Source: Teichococcus deserti
Lineage (GTDB): Bacteria > Pseudomonadota > Alphaproteobacteria > Acetobacterales > Acetobacteraceae
Length of the DNA: 52,353 bases
Reading direction: 5' to 3'
NCBI RefSeq assembly: GCF_001982615.1
Contig: NZ_MLCO01000060.1
Coordinates: forward strand, 1 to 52,353
The notes under the pieces were generated by a model that saw nothing but the letters and a program-made list of their open reading frames with translations, made no database searches and was not told the DNA's origin. The position numbers and the translations under genes were made by a program. Positions 42,869-50,489 of the stretch are shown here, piece after piece. The stretch's first letter is position 1; each line of letters starts with the position of its first letter.

Positions 42869-43134
42869 TCGCTATGCGTCACGCCGTTCTCCGGAAGGAG
42901 GGCAGCGTGAACGCGGGGGTCAATGGGACCTCTGCGCCGATTCGGACCTGAAGTTCCAGGGCTCCTGGCGGCGTCGCACGATCTTCCTTGTCGGGCCCCA
43001 AGCGTTCTCTTAATGTTCTTACCTGGAGATGAGGAGGCCTGAGTTGGCCGAGTGCCTGACCCGGACTGCGCCCCTGCGAATAGCGACCGGCCCCGCCGTG
43101 CCGCCATCCCGCACTCACGCCAGCAGGGTTCAGC

Positions 43135-45123
43135 ATGCCCAACCCCCATCAGGACTTCGACGAGTCGGAGTTCGAGATCCACGTCAAACGGCTCGGTGAC
43201 GAGCCGGACTCGGAAGACCCCGCCCGCCAGGTAGACCCGGCGCGAGCGGCTTCTCTCCTTGCCCTCCGCCGTACCTTGGCCGCCCATCAGGTTGATGCCG
43301 CCATCCTTCAGGGTGCTGTCATCATCGAGGTGCCCGAGGCCGCCTGGATTGAGCCTGTCAGCAGCGCCTGGATCGACGTGGTCAGCGTGCCCAGCAGCAA
43401 GAGCTCCGGCGGCAGATTGGGCGACCTCGCTGTCCGGCCAGGTGAGTGGATGGTCTTCGAGGGTGGCGGTGGATCCCAGCGCCGTCAGCCACCCAGCTAC
43501 GAGAATGACCTCATCGCGACCAGCCTATGGCAGGGGCAGAACGTCCTCGGCGTGTCCCAGGCGCCAGAACGCTATCTGCCGCCTGACCTGCTTCGTGCGG
43601 CTGACCTGCGCCTGGTGCTGGAACCGTTGGATGCTGAGGGTCTGAAGGTGGTCGCCCAGTGGGTCACGAACGGCCATCCAACATCCCTGCCATCGCGAGA
43701 GAACTGCGCGCTGATCTCGCCGCTGGCCTTGCGGCTGGCCCGCCGCTCTGGCCAGTCGGCAGATGACTTCCTGGAGCGTGCCGCCCGTATCGCCGCACGC
43801 AGCAAGAGTGCGGCAGTCGCTCCTGGCGGTTCCCTCGACAGCCTGCCCGGCATGGATGAAGCGGTAGCCTGGGGACTGGACCTCGCCCGTGACCTCCAGG
43901 ACTACGCGGCCGGGCGGCTGCTCTGGCGTGACGTCGACCGCGGCTGCCTGTTGGCAGGGCCTCCTGGCACCGGCAAAACGACCTTCGCCAAGGCGCTGGC
44001 CGCAACCTGCGGCGTACCGCTGGTCGCCACCTCCTATGCACGCTGGCAGTCGACCAAGGACGGTCATCTCGGCGACCTGCTTCGGGCGATGGCCGCCTCC
44101 TTCAACGAGGCCCGCAAGGCCGCACCCTGCATCATGTTCATCGATGAGCTCGACAGCCTGCACACACGGCAAGGAGGCGCCGGAGGCCGGGACTGGTGGA
44201 CTGCCGTTATCGGCGCCTTGCTGGAGCAGCTTGATGGCCTTCAGGGCCGCGAGGGTGTCGTCGTCGTTGGCGCCACGAACCACCCGGAGCTCATCGACCC
44301 GGCTATCCTGCGGGCAGGCCGCCTGGACCGCACCATCACCATCCCGCTGCCCGACCGGCAGGCGCTGGCCGCCATCCTCAGGATCCACCTGGGAGCGGAC
44401 TTGGCGGGCGCTGACCTGACCCAGGCTGCTCTGTATGCCCAGGGCAGCACTGGAGCGGATTGCGAGAAGTGGGTCCGCGGTGCTCGGCGGCGGGCACGCA
44501 ACGGCAGGCGCCCGATGGTGCTGGATGACCTGATGGTGGAGATTCGGGGCACTTCAGTGCAGCGCCCGGTTGGCGGTCGTGTGGTCCCGGCGGTCCATGA
44601 AGCCGGGCATGCCCTGATCCAGGAACTCGAGCAGCCCGGCACTTTGAAGTACGTCTCCATCCGCGAGGACGCGCTGAGCGCCGGTCACGTGGCCGTCGAC
44701 ACCGTCAGCGACGACCTTACGGAAGCCTGGCTCAGCATGCATCTACGCCGTTTCCTGGCCGGGCGAGCCGCCGAGGAAGTGGTCCTGGGGCATGTCACGG
44801 GCGGCTCTGGTGGCCCTATCAACAGTGATCTGGCCCGCGCGACCTGGTTGGCTGTGAATGCGGACACGGCCATGGGCATGTCGCGGCGGCCACTGCTCTG
44901 GCTTGGCCTCTGGGATGACCAGCACTTGGCAACCCTGCTGCTGACAAGGCCCGAGCTTGCTCAACGGACTGAGGAGCGTCTGGCAGGCGCCTACGCAGAG
45001 GTCTGCGGCCTGCTGCGGGAACATCGGGCCACCCTGAACAAGCTGGCGGCTGAGCTCATCCAGCGGGAGGTGCTGACCGGTGCCGAGGTCGAAGCCATTG
45101 TGCGGGCGGAGCGCCAAACATGA
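43135..45123 (+). CDS. Soluble FtsH-like AAA+ ATPase fused to an M41 metallopeptidase
   Basis: A 662-residue protein. Residues 1 to about 240 are an unrecognised N-terminal region without membrane helices, unlike FtsH, which has two. Next comes AAA+: Walker A AGPPGTGKTT near 278, Walker B CIMFIDELDSL near 345, and the second region of homology NHPELIDPAILRAGRLDR. The M41 peptidase has HEAGH near residue 488 as the zinc site with catalytic Glu, and a third ligand Asp in NSDLARAT near 563 followed by MGMS. Both activities look intact. It is the first gene of an operon; the next start overlaps its stop (ATGA). Confidence 0.85.
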   Translation: MPNPHQDFDESEFEIHVKRLGDEPDSEDPARQVDPARAASLLALRRTLAAHQVDAAILQGAVIIEVPEAAWIEPVSSAWIDVVSVPSSKSSGGRLGDLAVRPGEWMVFEGGGGSQRRQPPSYENDLIATSLWQGQNVLGVSQAPERYLPPDLLRAADLRLVLEPLDAEGLKVVAQWVTNGHPTSLPSRENCALISPLALRLARRSGQSADDFLERAARIAARSKSAAVAPGGSLDSLPGMDEAVAWGLDLARDLQDYAAGRLLWRDVDRGCLLAGPPGTGKTTFAKALAATCGVPLVATSYARWQSTKDGHLGDLLRAMAASFNEARKAAPCIMFIDELDSLHTRQGGAGGRDWWTAVIGALLEQLDGLQGREGVVVVGATNHPELIDPAILRAGRLDRTITIPLPDRQALAAILRIHLGADLAGADLTQAALYAQGSTGADCEKWVRGARRRARNGRRPMVLDDLMVEIRGTSVQRPVGGRVVPAVHEAGHALIQELEQPGTLKYVSIREDALSAGHVAVDTVSDDLTEAWLSMHLRRFLAGRAAEEVVLGHVTGGSGGPINSDLARATWLAVNADTAMGMSRRPLLWLGLWDDQHLATLLLTRPELAQRTEERLAGAYAEVCGLLREHRATLNKLAAELIQREVLTGAEVEAIVRAERQT

Positions 45124-45680
45124 GGAGCAGGGCCGACCTGCTGGCGCACCAGTGCGAGTACCTGGACGACATCTTCAGCCTTACGGACGGCGAGGCTGAG
45201 ACACGGCGCCGCTTTGAGGAGATGGCGGCCGACACCATTGATGCCCTACTGGCGGCAGATGCTCGTCTGGTGGTGCCCTTCTACATTGCCCCGTCGAGCG
45301 CCTTCTGCTGGGCGCGGACGACGTGGCAGCACCCCCTGGTCGCTCCCGAGCTCGTCGCACGCTGGATGCAGTGGAAGGCGGATTACCCCGCCGTGCTGAC
45401 CCGGAACCCCAGGCTCGACCTGCATGATGCCATGCGCTGGTGCGCGGAAACACATGACGCCGCCAGTTGGCCCTATGGCTGGGAGCGCGGGATCTACGAC
45501 TGGGTCGCTTCGGGCGATTTCGCTGCCCGCCCGTTCAGCGACGGCATGCGGATCGTGACGCCAGAGTTCTTTGAGCGCCTGCGCCACCTCCAGGCCAAGG
45601 TCGATGGCTGGCTTGTCTGGTCCGAGGAGGCCGGGCGGGTCGTTCATGTGCCCGGCGATGAATGGCGGCGCCGGTCATGA
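45120..45680 (+). CDS. Hypothetical protein coupled to the FtsH-like protease
   Basis: A 186-residue acidic protein rich in Trp (about ten), starting MRSRADLLAHQCEYLDDIF. Segments include RRRFEEMAADTIDALLAAD, FYIAPSSAFCWARTTW and RWCAETHDAASWPYGWERGI. It has no signal or membrane helix. The 4-base overlap with the protease gene implies joint function, perhaps as adaptor or substrate. I recognise no family. Confidence 0.75.
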   Translation: MRSRADLLAHQCEYLDDIFSLTDGEAETRRRFEEMAADTIDALLAADARLVVPFYIAPSSAFCWARTTWQHPLVAPELVARWMQWKADYPAVLTRNPRLDLHDAMRWCAETHDAASWPYGWERGIYDWVASGDFAARPFSDGMRIVTPEFFERLRHLQAKVDGWLVWSEEAGRVVHVPGDEWRRRS

Positions 45681-45717
45681 CAGCACCAAGGCCATTCATA
45701 GCACTACGGAGACAACG

Positions 45718-46251
45718 ATGATCCCAACGAGGCAGCCGATACCCGGCGTAGGCGACCTGCTTGCCCATCTGCGCTCCTTCTGCCTGCCCTGGCGGGCGCT
45801 CACCATCGCCATCGATGGCCGGAATGGCGCGGGCAAGACGTCGGTGGCGCGCTATCTGGCGTGGCAGCTTGGTATGCCGGTGCTGGAGACGGATCTCTGG
45901 CTGTCCTCGACGTCGCCTGTGACCCACCGGATCGAAGAGATCAGAGAGGTCATGCGAGCCCGGCATCATCGCGACCGCCCTGTCATCATCGAAGGCGTGA
46001 TGATGCTGCGGACACTGGAGCTCCTCGGGGTGCAGCCGGACTACCTCATCTTCGTCACCAACGAGGCGTTGGAAGCCGATCCTGAGGAAGATGACGAAGA
46101 CAGGGGGGCGCCGCAGTGCCTGTCAGAGGAGGTCGACGCCTACCTGAGGGAGCGCCAGCCAGCGAGGCGCGCGGACTTCCATGTGACTTGGCGGGAGCCG
46201 GAGGTGAGGGTCGGCAGGCTGGAGGCGACGGCGGATATCGAGACATCCTGA
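45718..46251 (+). CDS. P-loop kinase-like protein (uridine kinase/AAA family)
   Basis: A 177-residue protein. Walker A is GRNGAGKTS at residues 34-42, preceded by the LTIAIDG strand as in uridine/pantothenate kinases. A second strand DRPVIIEGVMML resembles the Walker B region, and DYLIFVTNE follows. The acidic stretch EADPEEDDEDRG replaces a usual lid, and the C-terminus has YLRERQPARRADF. CGGAGA precedes the ATG at 45718. It is the third gene of the FtsH-like operon (37-base gap). The substrate is unknown. Confidence 0.75.
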   Translation: MIPTRQPIPGVGDLLAHLRSFCLPWRALTIAIDGRNGAGKTSVARYLAWQLGMPVLETDLWLSSTSPVTHRIEEIREVMRARHHRDRPVIIEGVMMLRTLELLGVQPDYLIFVTNEALEADPEEDDEDRGAPQCLSEEVDAYLRERQPARRADFHVTWREPEVRVGRLEATADIETS

Positions 46252-46375
46252 CGGAAAATCTCGTGCACTGCTCTACTTCCAATTGAAGCATGAACTCACG
46301 ATATATTCCTTGAGGTAGGGTCGCTGTCTTCAACGCCTACTCCCTCTGCCACACACAAGGAATCCGGAGAGCAAC

Positions 46376-46693
46376 GTGACTGAGTTCCTGTTCAACTCTT
46401 CTGGTGATTGGATCGCTTTTCGACGCAGCCCCACAGACAAGTTCGTCTTCAACGATGACGGTGATTGGGTAGGCTGGCTTCCCTGGGGTGATACTGACGT
46501 CGCAGATACCGATGGGAACTATCTGGGCACCATCGTTGGGAATCGTTTGGTAGCTCTCAACCGCCCATTCCGCGGGTATCCCGGTTACCCTGGATATCCG
46601 GGATACCCTGGGTATCCAGGTTACCCTGGTTATGCTGGCTACAAGCCTTTGCCCGCGGGTGCCTCTGACGTACGAAGCTTGAAAAAAACTTAG
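46376..46693 (+). CDS. 4-fold beta flower-like protein with YPG repeat
   Basis: A 105-residue protein with a GTG start and GGAGAG upstream. The first 65 residues contain short strand-turn repeats: FLFNSSGDWIAF, FVFNDDGDWVGW, VADTDGNYLGTI, NRLVAL. This resembles the bacterial 4-fold beta flower family (strand, Asn/Asp-Gly turn, Tyr/Trp). The tail is a perfect-looking GYP tripeptide array (about six copies of YPG) ending AGYKPLPAG. The function of the family is unknown to me. It converges with a second such protein at 46783. Confidence 0.7.
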   Translation: MTEFLFNSSGDWIAFRRSPTDKFVFNDDGDWVGWLPWGDTDVADTDGNYLGTIVGNRLVALNRPFRGYPGYPGYPGYPGYPGYPGYAGYKPLPAGASDVRSLKKT

Positions 46694-46782
46694 TTCGTAG
46701 AAGCCAATCTGGCCATGCGGTCAACAAACTTCACGGTGTCAACTCACGGCAGCGTACGGCATGCAGACGGGCGGTTGCCTTA

Positions 46783-47058
46783 TCAGTCCGGGATGTCCGG
46801 CTCATCTCCCCAGGCAGCCGATCCCGCGCTGTTTGCCGTGGCCGACCCGGCGCGGCTAGACGCAGCGAATGGTGAACTGATGCGTGCGCTATCGGTAGAG
46901 CGATAGACAAGGCGGTCACCCGTGATGGTCCCAACGTAGCGTCCGTTTGTACCGAAGACCTTGTCACCACTGATGCGGCCGACGACCTGACCCGAGCGGC
47001 TGTAGACGGTATTGCCAGAGACCTGGAGGGGCCGACCGTTCTTCGTGTACAGACTCAT
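46783..47058 (-). CDS. 4-fold beta flower-like protein
   Basis: A 91-residue protein starting MSLYTKNGRPLQVSGNTVYS, with successive short repeats: YSRSGQVVGRI, FGTNGRYVGTI, DRLVYRS. The rest is an Ala/Ser/Gly-rich tail. It has the same strand-NG-turn design as the protein at 46376, but there is no YPG tail. GGGGAGAGG precedes the ATG. The two genes converge with about 90 bases between them. Confidence 0.7.
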   Translation of the reverse strand: MSLYTKNGRPLQVSGNTVYSRSGQVVGRISGDKVFGTNGRYVGTITGDRLVYRSTDSARISSPFAASSRAGSATANSAGSAAWGDEPDIPD

Positions 47059-47114
47059 GGCCTCTCCCCAGTGCGGTCGGCGGCGCTCCAGGACAGCCGG
47101 TGCTGTCGGCTTGG

Positions 47115-47978
47115 CTACTCGTCGCCCATGGCTCTGGCGACTTCCGCCAGCGCGCTGAATTCGTCGAAGGAAGTGAACCTGGTCATCTTGGATGTGTGCT
47201 CAACGGTGACCTCCTTGGCGAGCATCACGTCAGGGTCATCCATGCGCACTCCGTTCACGAGCGGCGCCTTCTTCACCCCGCTGGCCAGTCCCGATAACTC
47301 GTCCAGCAGGTGGTCCCTGGTGCCGGGCCGCCTGCACACGATCAGCACCTTGACCGTGTAGACATCATCCCCCGAAAGCTCGCTGTCGGGGCTCCAGGCA
47401 ATGTAGATCCTGTCGACGTCGGTGTGCACCTTGTAGGCCTCAGTGCCATCCATCAGCATCTGGCCCAAGGCCTTCTCGACTTTCTTATGGAACTGTCGCT
47501 TGCGCAGGCGGCGGTCCAATTCGTCGGGCAGAGCAATGCGGGCATAGTAGCGAGCGATCCAGCCCTGGAACGCCTTTAGCGCCCTTTCCGAAACCTGGGC
47601 CTGGGCGGGCTTCATCTGCTGAAGATGCGCGCTCGGCAGGATGACGCGGCGGGAAACATCGAGACGGATGCCGCGCCCTGTTGCGCCGCCTTCCAAGGGA
47701 AGCTGGAGGAAGCGGGTAATCTTCCCCTTGGCTTCAGGAGCCGCTGGGTTGAACTCTTCAATCAGGCGGACAGCCACGACCTCGAAGGCAGGCTCCGCAC
47801 CCTTGCCAACCAGTGAGCAGGTCTGCGTGGCGATCAGGAGCAGATCTTTGTCCGGTTCGTAGGCAAGGATCTCTGGCAGGATCGCGGGGTCGGACGGCGT
47901 GCAGAGACTGCACTGCCGCCAGTCGACCTGTTCAATCCCGCCGTCCGGCTCGCCCGCCGTTGATTCCGCGTCCGCCAT
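47115..47978 (-). CDS. Hypothetical protein, third gene of the TIGR04255 operon
   Basis: A 287-residue cytoplasmic protein. The N-terminal third has WRQCSLCTPSD and LLLIATQTCSLVGKGAEPAFEVV, a pattern (ending VTQTCDLV..EP-like) seen in uncharacterised defence-associated proteins. The middle has FQGWIARYYARIALPDELDRR, and the C-terminal part alternates strands and helices (DDVYTVKVLIVCRRPG). No catalytic motif is obvious; the CxxC at Cys23/Cys26 may bind metal. It begins 23 bases after the HTH gene. Confidence 0.7.
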   Translation of the reverse strand: MADAESTAGEPDGGIEQVDWRQCSLCTPSDPAILPEILAYEPDKDLLLIATQTCSLVGKGAEPAFEVVAVRLIEEFNPAAPEAKGKITRFLQLPLEGGATGRGIRLDVSRRVILPSAHLQQMKPAQAQVSERALKAFQGWIARYYARIALPDELDRRLRKRQFHKKVEKALGQMLMDGTEAYKVHTDVDRIYIAWSPDSELSGDDVYTVKVLIVCRRPGTRDHLLDELSGLASGVKKAPLVNGVRMDDPDVMLAKEVTVEHTSKMTRFTSFDEFSALAEVARAMGDE

Positions 47979-48001
47979 TCCCGGAAGTCCCTGCCAGCCT
48001 G

Positions 48002-48661
48002 TTACCTGGAGCCAACCTCCAGGTACTCGGACAGCAGATCCGCTGGATGAGGCGCTTCATAGGATACCGGACCGCGCGCCCGATCAGAAGAGATGGCAGC
48101 GTTCACGGCGGGCCGGAGGGCCTCCAGCGCCGACCGGATCCGCTCAGGCTCCAGGGTCGGCGCCATCAGCACCTCATGCAATGATGAGCCATCCGGCAGC
48201 GTGCGCTTCCAAAAGCGGTGAAAGACGCGCAGGGAGCCAGGCTCCTCCTGGGCAAAGGCCTCCACAAGGCGGTGCAGGCGCTCCGCGTTCTCGTGTCCGG
48301 CCTCGGACCCCTTCTTCAGCCAGTCGTAGATCGTCTTGCGCTCGACATCGAGCACGTCCGACAGGGCAGTGATCGGGAAGTCGAGCTTGTTGACGAGGAT
48401 GCCCGCCATGTCCCTGGCAGTGGAGACCGCCAGCTTGGGCGTTGCGAGGACTGGCGCTGCCGCCCGCACCGGCACTGGCGCAGGCAAGGGCGCAGCGACG
48501 GACGGGACGAAGACTGTGGCCAATTGGAAGGCGGCATTAGCCACGGCTCCGGCAAACCAGTTCGCCATGCTGCCTCCGGCCTGAAGCTTCGCGATGCTGG
48601 GAGAAAAGGCGGGCGGAAGCCTCAAGGCGGGGCTGTATCCCTGTGCGATAACGAGCGTCAT
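48002..48661 (-). CDS. HTH protein with antitoxin-like C-terminal domain
   Basis: A 219-residue protein. The first 75 residues are low-complexity and hydrophobic (MANWFAGAVANAAFQLATV). The HTH is FPITALSDVLDVERKTIYDWLKKG near residues 95-120 (shown in part as ALSDVLDVERKTIYDW). A helical part follows (SLRVFHRFWKRTLPDGSSLHEVL) that resembles the Xre/MbcA/ParS antitoxin C-terminal domain. The start overlaps the TIGR04255 stop (ATGA), so the genes are coupled. It may repress the operon. Confidence 0.75.
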   Translation of the reverse strand: MTLVIAQGYSPALRLPPAFSPSIAKLQAGGSMANWFAGAVANAAFQLATVFVPSVAAPLPAPVPVRAAAPVLATPKLAVSTARDMAGILVNKLDFPITALSDVLDVERKTIYDWLKKGSEAGHENAERLHRLVEAFAQEEPGSLRVFHRFWKRTLPDGSSLHEVLMAPTLEPERIRSALEALRPAVNAAISSDRARGPVSYEAPHPADLLSEYLEVGSR

Positions 48662-49473
48662 CCTGTTCTTCCCCAGACCTCGAATGCGAACGGAGTGGCT
48701 GCGGATTCAAACACCTTTCGCGAGGAAAGGTACAAGCCCTCGAATTTTTCACGGAGCTCGACCGGATTCAGCGCGATCGGCGGCTCAAGGGCAGCAAAGT
48801 GGTCGATGTCCAGAATCACGAAATCCTCGGCAGTCACCTGCGGGAGCCAGCCGTTGTTCTGGACAAAGGGAGTGGCCAAGTCGGCCGGGAACGACCCTCC
48901 CGGACGTCTCAACGCCTGGAAGCGCAGCCCACCATGAGGCGTCGAGAAAGAGGCAATATAGGCCCCCTCGCGCATCTCGATTGCACCATCCCCCATATCG
49001 GCCGCGGCGGTGGGCAAGGCCCAGGGGCATAGGTACTGGGCGACTGTTTCCTCATTCCCAGAACGCGGCTCAACCAGGTCGATCACTCGCAGTCCAAGGG
49101 CCGTGGCGTGCGTGATTCCCATCCCCGGGGTCTGCATCAGCGCGAAGACCGCATCGCGGAGCCGGTCCAGGAACGGTCCGTGCCCCTCATAGGCCGCACC
49201 AGCATGGATGAGCAGGAAGTCAGAGCCCAGAACCAAGGCATACTTGCGCTCCGGGTCGGCGAACTGCCACAGCTTGTCGAGGACCTGGTTGAACCGGACT
49301 CCCTCTGGGCCGACCTCAGCCACCAGGCCCTGGTTCATATAGGTGTCTGGCAGGGGGTACTGGTGCCGGATCTGCTCTTGGAAGTTGCCGACATGCGGCT
49401 CCATGTTGAGCAAGCGCGGGAACCTGACGATAGCGAGGGAGTAGCGCAGTGGCGCGAACTTCAACCGTTCCAT
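48658..49473 (-). CDS. TIGR04255 family protein
   Basis: A 271-residue cytoplasmic protein. The N-terminus FAPLRYSLAIVRFPRLLNME with FQEQIRHQYP and the later LVLGSDFLLIHAGAAYEGHGPFL match the TIGR04255 pattern (aPlxxvxxxvrFpxl, FqexixxxYP). No enzyme motif is known for the family. ATG 49473 was chosen because AGGAGG lies about 10 bases upstream; GTG 49476 is also possible. It is the first gene of a three-gene minus-strand operon. Confidence 0.75.
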   Translation of the reverse strand: MERLKFAPLRYSLAIVRFPRLLNMEPHVGNFQEQIRHQYPLPDTYMNQGLVAEVGPEGVRFNQVLDKLWQFADPERKYALVLGSDFLLIHAGAAYEGHGPFLDRLRDAVFALMQTPGMGITHATALGLRVIDLVEPRSGNEETVAQYLCPWALPTAAADMGDGAIEMREGAYIASFSTPHGGLRFQALRRPGGSFPADLATPFVQNNGWLPQVTAEDFVILDIDHFAALEPPIALNPVELREKFEGLYLSSRKVFESAATPFAFEVWGRTG

Positions 49474-49983
49474 CACGTGTCCCTCCTCCTTCGACTATCC
49501 ATCTAACTATACAAGCCACTAAACAGTAGGTCCTGTCCATGCTGGCGACAAAGTTTTTCGCGTGATCGCTGTGCCTCTAAAATTAAAACTAATGTTTTCA
49601 GTAGGTTACCTTTAGAAGCTCTCGACGGCCGCGACCACCATCGGTTGCGAGCGAGCCCGGCTTGGCTAAAGCTTCCCTAAAGCTCAAAGCATCAGCCCTG
49701 AAGGGGTAGGCCCGCCAGCCATCGGTCAGCCCAGCCGGGCGGCCCAGGTCCGCCACAAGGGTTCAGCCTTCTGGCGCGGCCACCGACGACCTAGTTCCGG
49801 GGAGAGTATCGCCCCCTGGTAGAGTTTCCGCCTTCCTGGGTTCGCAGTGGAGGTTGAGGACATGCGCCTGCTGACGGGCCTCGTCGATTCCCCACCGCTG
49901 GTACCTCAGGCCGGAAGTGTCCCCGCTGCGTTGAGCGAGAGAGAACGGGCCAAGCGGAAGATGGCTTCTCACTAGGAGCCTGG
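49474..49983. other. Intergenic region upstream of the TIGR04255 operon
   Basis: About 510 bases. The part at 49500-49620 is AT-richer and likely holds the operon promoter; I cannot place a firm -35/-10. The minus frame at 49763-49972 looks like chance. From about 49930 the plus frame is continuous with the helicase-associated fragment (reads EDGFSLGAWV just before 49984) but has no start codon. Confidence 0.4.
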
Positions 49984-50394
49984 GTGCGCGGCCGTCGGAA
50001 AGCTTATGCCCAGAACAAACTCGTCTCTCACAGGATCCGTGCGCTGGAAGCCATACCAGGCTGGTCCTGGGTTGCGCTGCGTAAGCTCCAGTCGACCGTC
50101 TCCGCCGGACACCCTAATCTCTCCTGGTGCGCCCAGGAGGGTAAGGACCCCTGGCTCGTCCACAAGGTCGGCCTTGTCGGCGTCAAGGAATCGGGCGGCC
50201 GGTACGTCATCAAGACGTCCGCCTCCGACCGGATCGAGGGCCAAGGATATCTGGCGCCGGACTACGAGACTGGTGACATCCGGATCCATGCTCCGGACGG
50301 CGAGCTCGAGTACCTGGTCAATGATGGGGGGCTCTTCCACCGCAGTGAGGTGGCGGAGGAGATGGAGCACGGGGCGTCGCAGATGCTTCGCTGA
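49984..50394 (+). CDS. Helicase-associated-domain fragment
   Basis: A 136-codon frame. RGRRKAYAQNKLVSHRIRAL then EAIPGWSW matches the helicase-associated repeat (RxxYxxGKLxxERIxxLExLPGWxW) found after some phage or plasmid helicases. The upstream in-frame DGFSLGAWV completes the repeat but lies before any start codon; GTG at 49984 is the only candidate. The last 90 residues (KDPWLVHKVGLVGVKESGG .. DGELEYLVNDGG) are unrecognised. It is probably a relic of a larger protein. Confidence 0.5.
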   Translation: MRGRRKAYAQNKLVSHRIRALEAIPGWSWVALRKLQSTVSAGHPNLSWCAQEGKDPWLVHKVGLVGVKESGGRYVIKTSASDRIEGQGYLAPDYETGDIRIHAPDGELEYLVNDGGLFHRSEVAEEMEHGASQMLR

Positions 50395-50489
50395 GACGCG
50401 GCCGGTGGCTTGGGGCAACAAGATATACGAGGCAACAGCCGACGAGTTGGCGATGACCCGCAGGCCGTCCAGTCGGCTAAGGCTTTGCG

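Noticed and set aside
42873-42949. Short plus-strand frame with GGAAGGAGG upstream of an internal GTG
   Set aside because: It gives only 14-25 residues with no resemblance to known leader peptides and is 190 bases from the next gene.
46575-46640. Short tandem DNA repeat considered as a CRISPR or iteron
   Set aside because: It is a codon repeat for Tyr-Pro-Gly inside an open frame with a good start.
49763-49972. A 69-codon minus-strand frame
   Set aside because: It has no ribosome site or family resemblance and overlaps the upstream extension of the helicase-associated fragment.
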